Assembly (NCBI GenBank): GCA_902805885.1
Contig: CADCUM010000094.1
Span: 1 to 64,000, forward strand
DNA length: 64,000 nt
Direction of reading: 5' to 3'
From: an uncultured Nocardioides sp.
GTDB lineage: Bacteria > Actinomycetota > Actinomycetes > Propionibacteriales > Nocardioidaceae
The translations under genes and the position numbers were made by a program. This document shows, piece by piece, positions 59,814 to 64,000 of the stretch. Under the pieces are notes generated by a model, which did no database searches, was not told the origin of the DNA, and saw nothing but the letters and a program-made list of their open reading frames with translations. How positions within the stretch are numbered: position 1 is the stretch's first letter; every line of letters begins with the position of its first letter.

Positions 59814-61100
59814 CTACGGCAGGGGGACGCCCGTGGTCGGCGCCTCGCCGATCGTCCCGGTGACGTCGCCGATGAGGCCTCCGGTCGCGTCGTCCACTCC
59901 CTCGGTCAGGCCGCCCACGGCCCCGCCGGTGGTCTCGCCGGCCGCTCCGGTGACGGTGTCGACCGTCTCCTCCACGGTGCCCGTGGGGTCCTCGACGGTC
60001 CCCTTCACCGTGCCGGTGGGGTCCTTGACGGTGCCGTCGACCGTCCCCTTCACGCCGTCACCGCCGCCAGTGCCCCCGCTGCCGCCGCTCCCGGCGGTCG
60101 AGCCACCGGAGTCGCCGGAGCCGCCGGACGCGCCGGAACCGCCGGCGTCCTGCCCGTTGTCGGGCTCAGCCGGCACCTGGAGGGCCGGAGGGACGACGAT
60201 GCCCTCGACGTCCTGGCCGGAGACGGGGGACGGGTCGAGCTGGACGCGGTCACGGTCGAGGCCGACGAGGAGGTTGCGCGAGGCGACCGGCGTCAGCAGG
60301 AAGCTCGGCACCTCGCCGATCCCGCCGTCGCAGACCGGGCAGGCCGCGGCCGCGGAGGCGTCCAGGTCGGCGAGCCGGCGGCCCGCCGCGAGCAGCTCGT
60401 CACGCGCACTGGACGGGAAGGACGACTCCATCGCTGCCAGCCGGTCCATGCTGTCCGCCGCGAACGCGCGCAGCTCGTCGACGACCGCCGGGTCGCCGGT
60501 CGCGTCGTACGCGTCGAGGAGGGCGGTCGCCGCGTCCTCGGACTGGTCGCTGAACTGGTCGAGGGTGTCGGGGATGAGGCTGTCGGCCCCGGTGCGGTCC
60601 TCGGCCGCCAGCGCCTCGAGCTCGGTCAGGCGGTGCTCGGCGCTGGCCAGCAGGGCCCGGCCGCGGCCGGCGTCGTCCGAGGCGAGCCGGTGCTCGGCCG
60701 CCTCCATCGCCTGCTTGACGGGGTAGAGCGACTCCCCGGGGAGGGCGGTCTGGGCCGCGACCGCGACTGTGGCCGTCGCCCCCACCATGGCCGCACTGCC
60801 CAGGACGGCGGCGAACCGTCGGTCGCTGCGGGACCGGACGGGCAGGGCCAGCTTCTCGTGGGCGGTGGAGGCGGGGACGCGCAGGAGGACCGTGTCGGCC
60901 TCCAGCATGAGTCGCTCACGGAGGTCGGCGGCGAAGTCGGCGCGGGGCGTGGGGCCGGGCACCGAGCGCAGCTCGCCGACGAGGGTCAGCAGGTCGCCGT
61001 AGCGGTCTGCGGCGCGCTCGTCTGGAGGACCGTCGAGGCGGCGGGAGACGAGTGCCTCGAACTCGTCGGCACGGCGTCGCGCCGAGAACACGGGTGTCAT
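59814..61100 (-). CDS. DUF5667-type membrane protein, candidate anti-sigma/partner of the adjacent ECF sigma
   Basis: FAAVLGSAAMVGATATVAVAAQTALPGESLYPVKQAMEAAEHRLASDDAGRGRALLASAEHRLTELEAL; Gly/Ser and TVxxxTG low-complexity C-terminus. Confidence 0.8.
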   Translation of the reverse strand: MTPVFSARRRADEFEALVSRRLDGPPDERAADRYGDLLTLVGELRSVPGPTPRADFAADLRERLMLEADTVLLRVPASTAHEKLALPVRSRSDRRFAAVLGSAAMVGATATVAVAAQTALPGESLYPVKQAMEAAEHRLASDDAGRGRALLASAEHRLTELEALAAEDRTGADSLIPDTLDQFSDQSEDAATALLDAYDATGDPAVVDELRAFAADSMDRLAAMESSFPSSARDELLAAGRRLADLDASAAAACPVCDGGIGEVPSFLLTPVASRNLLVGLDRDRVQLDPSPVSGQDVEGIVVPPALQVPAEPDNGQDAGGSGASGGSGDSGGSTAGSGGSGGTGGGDGVKGTVDGTVKDPTGTVKGTVEDPTGTVEETVDTVTGAAGETTGGAVGGLTEGVDDATGGLIGDVTGTIGEAPTTGVPLP

Positions 61101-61179
61101 CGCGGTCGTCCTGTCTGCTGCTGGTGGTGTCTCCCCACCAGCAGCAACGACGGGACTCCACCCGGGGTTACGGGCTCGG

Positions 61180-61959
61180 TCATGAGTCCCTCATCCCTGC
61201 CGGAAGCAGCTTGGCGAGGTTGCGTACGCCGCGCAGCTGCAGCTGCTTCACGGCACCGTCGCTGCGGTTGAGCGCCTGTGCGGTCTCGGCGATGCTCATG
61301 CCCTGGAGGAACCGCATGATCAGGCACTCGCGCTGCTCGGTGGGCAGCTCGGACAGGGCGGCGAGCAGCGCCTCGTTGGTCAGGGAGGCGAGCACGGCCT
61401 CCTCGGGCCCGTCGGTGGCGTCGTCGTGCGGCGTCATGTCCTCGGTGGTGAGCTCGAGGCGCGTGCGGCCGGCCTTGTAGTGGTCGGTGGTGAGGTTGCG
61501 GGCGATCGTCATCAGCCAGGCACCGAAGTCCCGGCCCTGCCAGCGGAAGTTGTTCATGCTCCGCAGCGCGCGGAAGAAGGTCTCCGAGGTGAGGTCCTCG
61601 GCCAGGGTCTGCGAGCGCGTGCGGTAGTAGAGGAAGCGGTAGACCGAGACGTGGTAGTGGTCGTAGAGGAGCCCGAAGGCCTCCTTGTCGCCACCTCGGG
61701 CGAGCTCCACCAGCGCGATCAGCCGCTCGCGGTCGGCCTCGTGGGTCTCCGAGGACGTGGCCTGGTCGGCGTCGCCGTACCCACCGGGGCCGGTGCTGTC
61801 GCCGCCGACGACGGGCGGCTCGGTGCGCGGGACGGCCATCTCGGCCTTGTCGGCCATGAGCAGGATCTGGGGACCGGCGAGGGCTGCCGTGGGGGACAGG
61901 GCCAGCGCGAGGGCGCGGCGCAGCGCGACGAGGCCCTGCACTGTCTCCGCACGCTCCAT
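61180..61959 (-). CDS. ECF RNA polymerase sigma factor, BldN-like
   Basis: AFGLLYDHYHVSVYRFLYYRTRSQTLAEDLTSETFFRALRSMNNFRWQGRDFGAWLMTIARNLTTDHYKAGRTRLE; ALSELPTEQRECLIMRFLQGMSIAETAQALNRSDGAVKQLQLRGVRNLAKLL; about 80-aa N-terminal extension. Confidence 0.92.
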   Translation of the reverse strand: MERAETVQGLVALRRALALALSPTAALAGPQILLMADKAEMAVPRTEPPVVGGDSTGPGGYGDADQATSSETHEADRERLIALVELARGGDKEAFGLLYDHYHVSVYRFLYYRTRSQTLAEDLTSETFFRALRSMNNFRWQGRDFGAWLMTIARNLTTDHYKAGRTRLELTTEDMTPHDDATDGPEEAVLASLTNEALLAALSELPTEQRECLIMRFLQGMSIAETAQALNRSDGAVKQLQLRGVRNLAKLLPAGMRDS

Positions 61960-62074
61960 GGTGGCGCCCTCCCCAAGACGATGGACCCAATGTAAGCGGG
62001 ATCACCGCATATGTGAACGGATGTACGCCAAACGTCCTCCCAGAAGGTCGAACGCTGCACCATGCCCGGGTCGG

Positions 62075-62956
62075 CTACCTCGACCGGCGGCGCACGCTGA
62101 CCCCCGCGGCCACGGCGCCGGACGCGGCACCCGCGGCCGCTGCCGCCATCAGCCCGGCCCGTGCGGCCTTGCGCCCGGTCCGGTAGTCCCGGATGCGCCA
62201 CCCCTGGGCCTTCGCGTGGGCGCGCAGCCGGGAGTCGGGGTTGATGGCGATCGGGTCGCCGACGAGCGAGAGCATGGGCAGGTCGTTGGAGGAGTCGGAG
62301 TACGCCGAGCACCGCGCGAGGTCGAGCCCCTCCCGGGCCGCCAGCGCCTTGATCGCCTCCGCCTTGGCCGGTCCGTGCAGCAGGTCGCCCACGAGGCGGC
62401 CGGTGTAGACGCCGTCGACGTGCTCGGCGACGGTGCCCATCGCGCCGGTGAGGCCCAGGCGACGCGCGATGATGGTGGCGATCTCGATCGGAGCAGCGGT
62501 GACCAGCCAGACCCGCTGTCCCCGGTCGAGGTGCAGCTGGGCCAGCGCGCGCGTGCCGGGCCAGATGCGGTGGGCCATGCCCTCGTCGAAGATCTCCTCG
62601 ACGAGCTCCTCGAGCTCGGCGACGGTGTGGCCCGCGATGAACGACAGCGCGGAGCTCCGGGCCTCGGCGACGTGCTCGGGGTCCTCCACCCCGACGACGC
62701 GGAAGTACGCCTGCTTCCAGGCTGCGCCGAGCAGCTCGCGGGTGGTGAAGAACTCGCGCCGGTGGAGGCCGCGGGCGAGGTGGAAGATGCTGGCGCCCTG
62801 CATGATCGTGTTGTCCACGTCGAAGAACGCCGCGGACGTCTCGTCGCTGGGCGCGACGAGCGCGCTCTCGACCTCGGCCGCCGCTGCCGCGGCCTCGCCC
62901 GCGAGGGCGGATCGCTGCTGGAGGTCGAGTCGGCGCTGGCGCTCGGTCGGGCTCAC
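62075..62956 (-). CDS. HAD-IB family hydrolase (SerB-like phosphatase)
   Basis: [30 protein letters not shown] (DxDxT), [62 protein letters not shown]. Confidence 0.93.
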   Translation of the reverse strand: MSPTERQRRLDLQQRSALAGEAAAAAAEVESALVAPSDETSAAFFDVDNTIMQGASIFHLARGLHRREFFTTRELLGAAWKQAYFRVVGVEDPEHVAEARSSALSFIAGHTVAELEELVEEIFDEGMAHRIWPGTRALAQLHLDRGQRVWLVTAAPIEIATIIARRLGLTGAMGTVAEHVDGVYTGRLVGDLLHGPAKAEAIKALAAREGLDLARCSAYSDSSNDLPMLSLVGDPIAINPDSRLRAHAKAQGWRIRDYRTGRKAARAGLMAAAAAGAASGAVAAGVSVRRRSR

Positions 62957-63029
62957 CCGCGTCAGGGTAGTGCTGCGGCCCGGTCGGATGCCCGGATACG
63001 GCGCCGCGGCCTGTGCGAGGATCCCCGGC

Positions 63030-64000
63030 ATGGAGCGCACCGACATCTCCGTGCTCGTCGCCGAGGCCGCTCAGGAGGTGCCCGACCGTCGTGCCCTCGT
63101 CGAGAGCGACGGGCGCGCGCTCACCTGGGCGGAGCTCGAGGACGAGGTCGGACGCGTCGCGACCGGTCTCGGCACCCTCGGCGTGCGGGCCGGCCACCGC
63201 GTCCTGGTCGCGGTCGGCAACCGCATCGAGTTCGTGACGACCTACCTCGCCGTCCTCCGGGCCCAGCTGGTCGCCGTACCGGTCAACCCGCGCTCGACGC
63301 CGTCCGAGCTGCAGCAGATCGTCGCCGACTCGGGCTCCCGGGTGGTGGTGGCGGACGCGAGCACCGTCGACGCGGTGCGCGAGGCGCTCGCCGGGCTCGG
63401 CTCCGCGCGCCCTCGGCTGGTCGTCGTCGGTGCCGAGCCGCGGGAGGGGGAGACGGCGTACGACGACCTCCGCGCCGAGGTCGTCCGGCCGGTGCCGTCC
63501 CTGCCCGACCCCGAGCGGCTGGCGGTGCTGCTCTACACGAGCGGGACCTCCGGGCGCCCCCGCGCGGCCATGCTCAGCCACCGCGCGCTGCTGGCGAACC
63601 TCGAGCAGGTCGCCGCCGTCGAGCCGCCGATGATGCACGGCGACGACGTCGTCCTGGGCGTGCTGCCGCTCTTCCACGTCTACGGCCTCAACGCGGTCCT
63701 CGGCGGGGTGCTGCGCCACCGGGCGCGGCTGCTGCTGGTCGAGACCTGGGAGCCCGACGCGGTGCTCGACCTCATCGAGGACGAGGCCTGCAGCGTGGTG
63801 CCGGTCGCACCCCCGGCCTTCGCCCACTGGCTGCCCGACGAGAACCTCCGTGAGCGGCTCGGCCCGGTGCGCCTGGTCCTCTCGGGCTCGGCCCCGCTCG
63901 GGCGCGAGGTCATCGAGAGGTTCACCGCCCAGACGGGCCTGCCGGTCCACCAGGGGTACGGCCTGACCGAGGCCGCGCCGGTCGTGACCAGCACGTTGGG
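63030..64000 (+). CDS. AMP-dependent acyl-CoA synthetase/ligase (truncated at window end)
   Basis: [32 protein letters not shown] (P-loop-like motif), [31 protein letters not shown]; open to the window edge. Confidence 0.93.
   Translation, partial: MERTDISVLVAEAAQEVPDRRALVESDGRALTWAELEDEVGRVATGLGTLGVRAGHRVLVAVGNRIEFVTTYLAVLRAQLVAVPVNPRSTPSELQQIVADSGSRVVVADASTVDAVREALAGLGSARPRLVVVGAEPREGETAYDDLRAEVVRPVPSLPDPERLAVLLYTSGTSGRPRAAMLSHRALLANLEQVAAVEPPMMHGDDVVLGVLPLFHVYGLNAVLGGVLRHRARLLLVETWEPDAVLDLIEDEACSVVPVAPPAFAHWLPDENLRERLGPVRLVLSGSAPLGREVIERFTAQTGLPVHQGYGLTEAAPVVTSTL

Overview
64 kb of a high-GC actinobacterial chromosome. Gene content and order resemble Nocardioides and relatives, but this is inferred from content, not from a search. 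About 68 protein-coding genes are supported, including two truncated by the window edges. Most of the window is conserved housekeeping: ppa-dacB-(DUF2342)-tilS ... hpt-ftsH-folE-folP-folB-folK-DUF3180; (DUF2520)-panC-panD-nadB-nadC-coaX; lsr2; clpC; mutY; disA-radA; PRODH-proC-acuC-(BldC-like)-bS22. Accessory or less routine parts are: an ECF41-type sigma factor with a carboxymuconolactone decarboxylase-family partner and a good promoter match; a sensor kinase plus stand-alone receiver between tilS and hpt; a glycosyltransferase/sulfotransferase group; an OpuC/ProU-like osmolyte ABC system split into divergent units; a BldN-like ECF sigma with a DUF5667 protein; and several non-coding signals. 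These include a perfect 26-bp palindrome, two REP-like 50-bp palindromic units, 16-bp-period direct repeats upstream of the pan operon, an AT-rich island upstream of lsr2 and a ClgR-like box upstream of clpC. I saw no CRISPR array, rRNA, recognisable tRNA, transposase or prophage. I did not find a convincing new multi-gene system. The best leads are the non-coding elements and the CGTACG oligomer bias.
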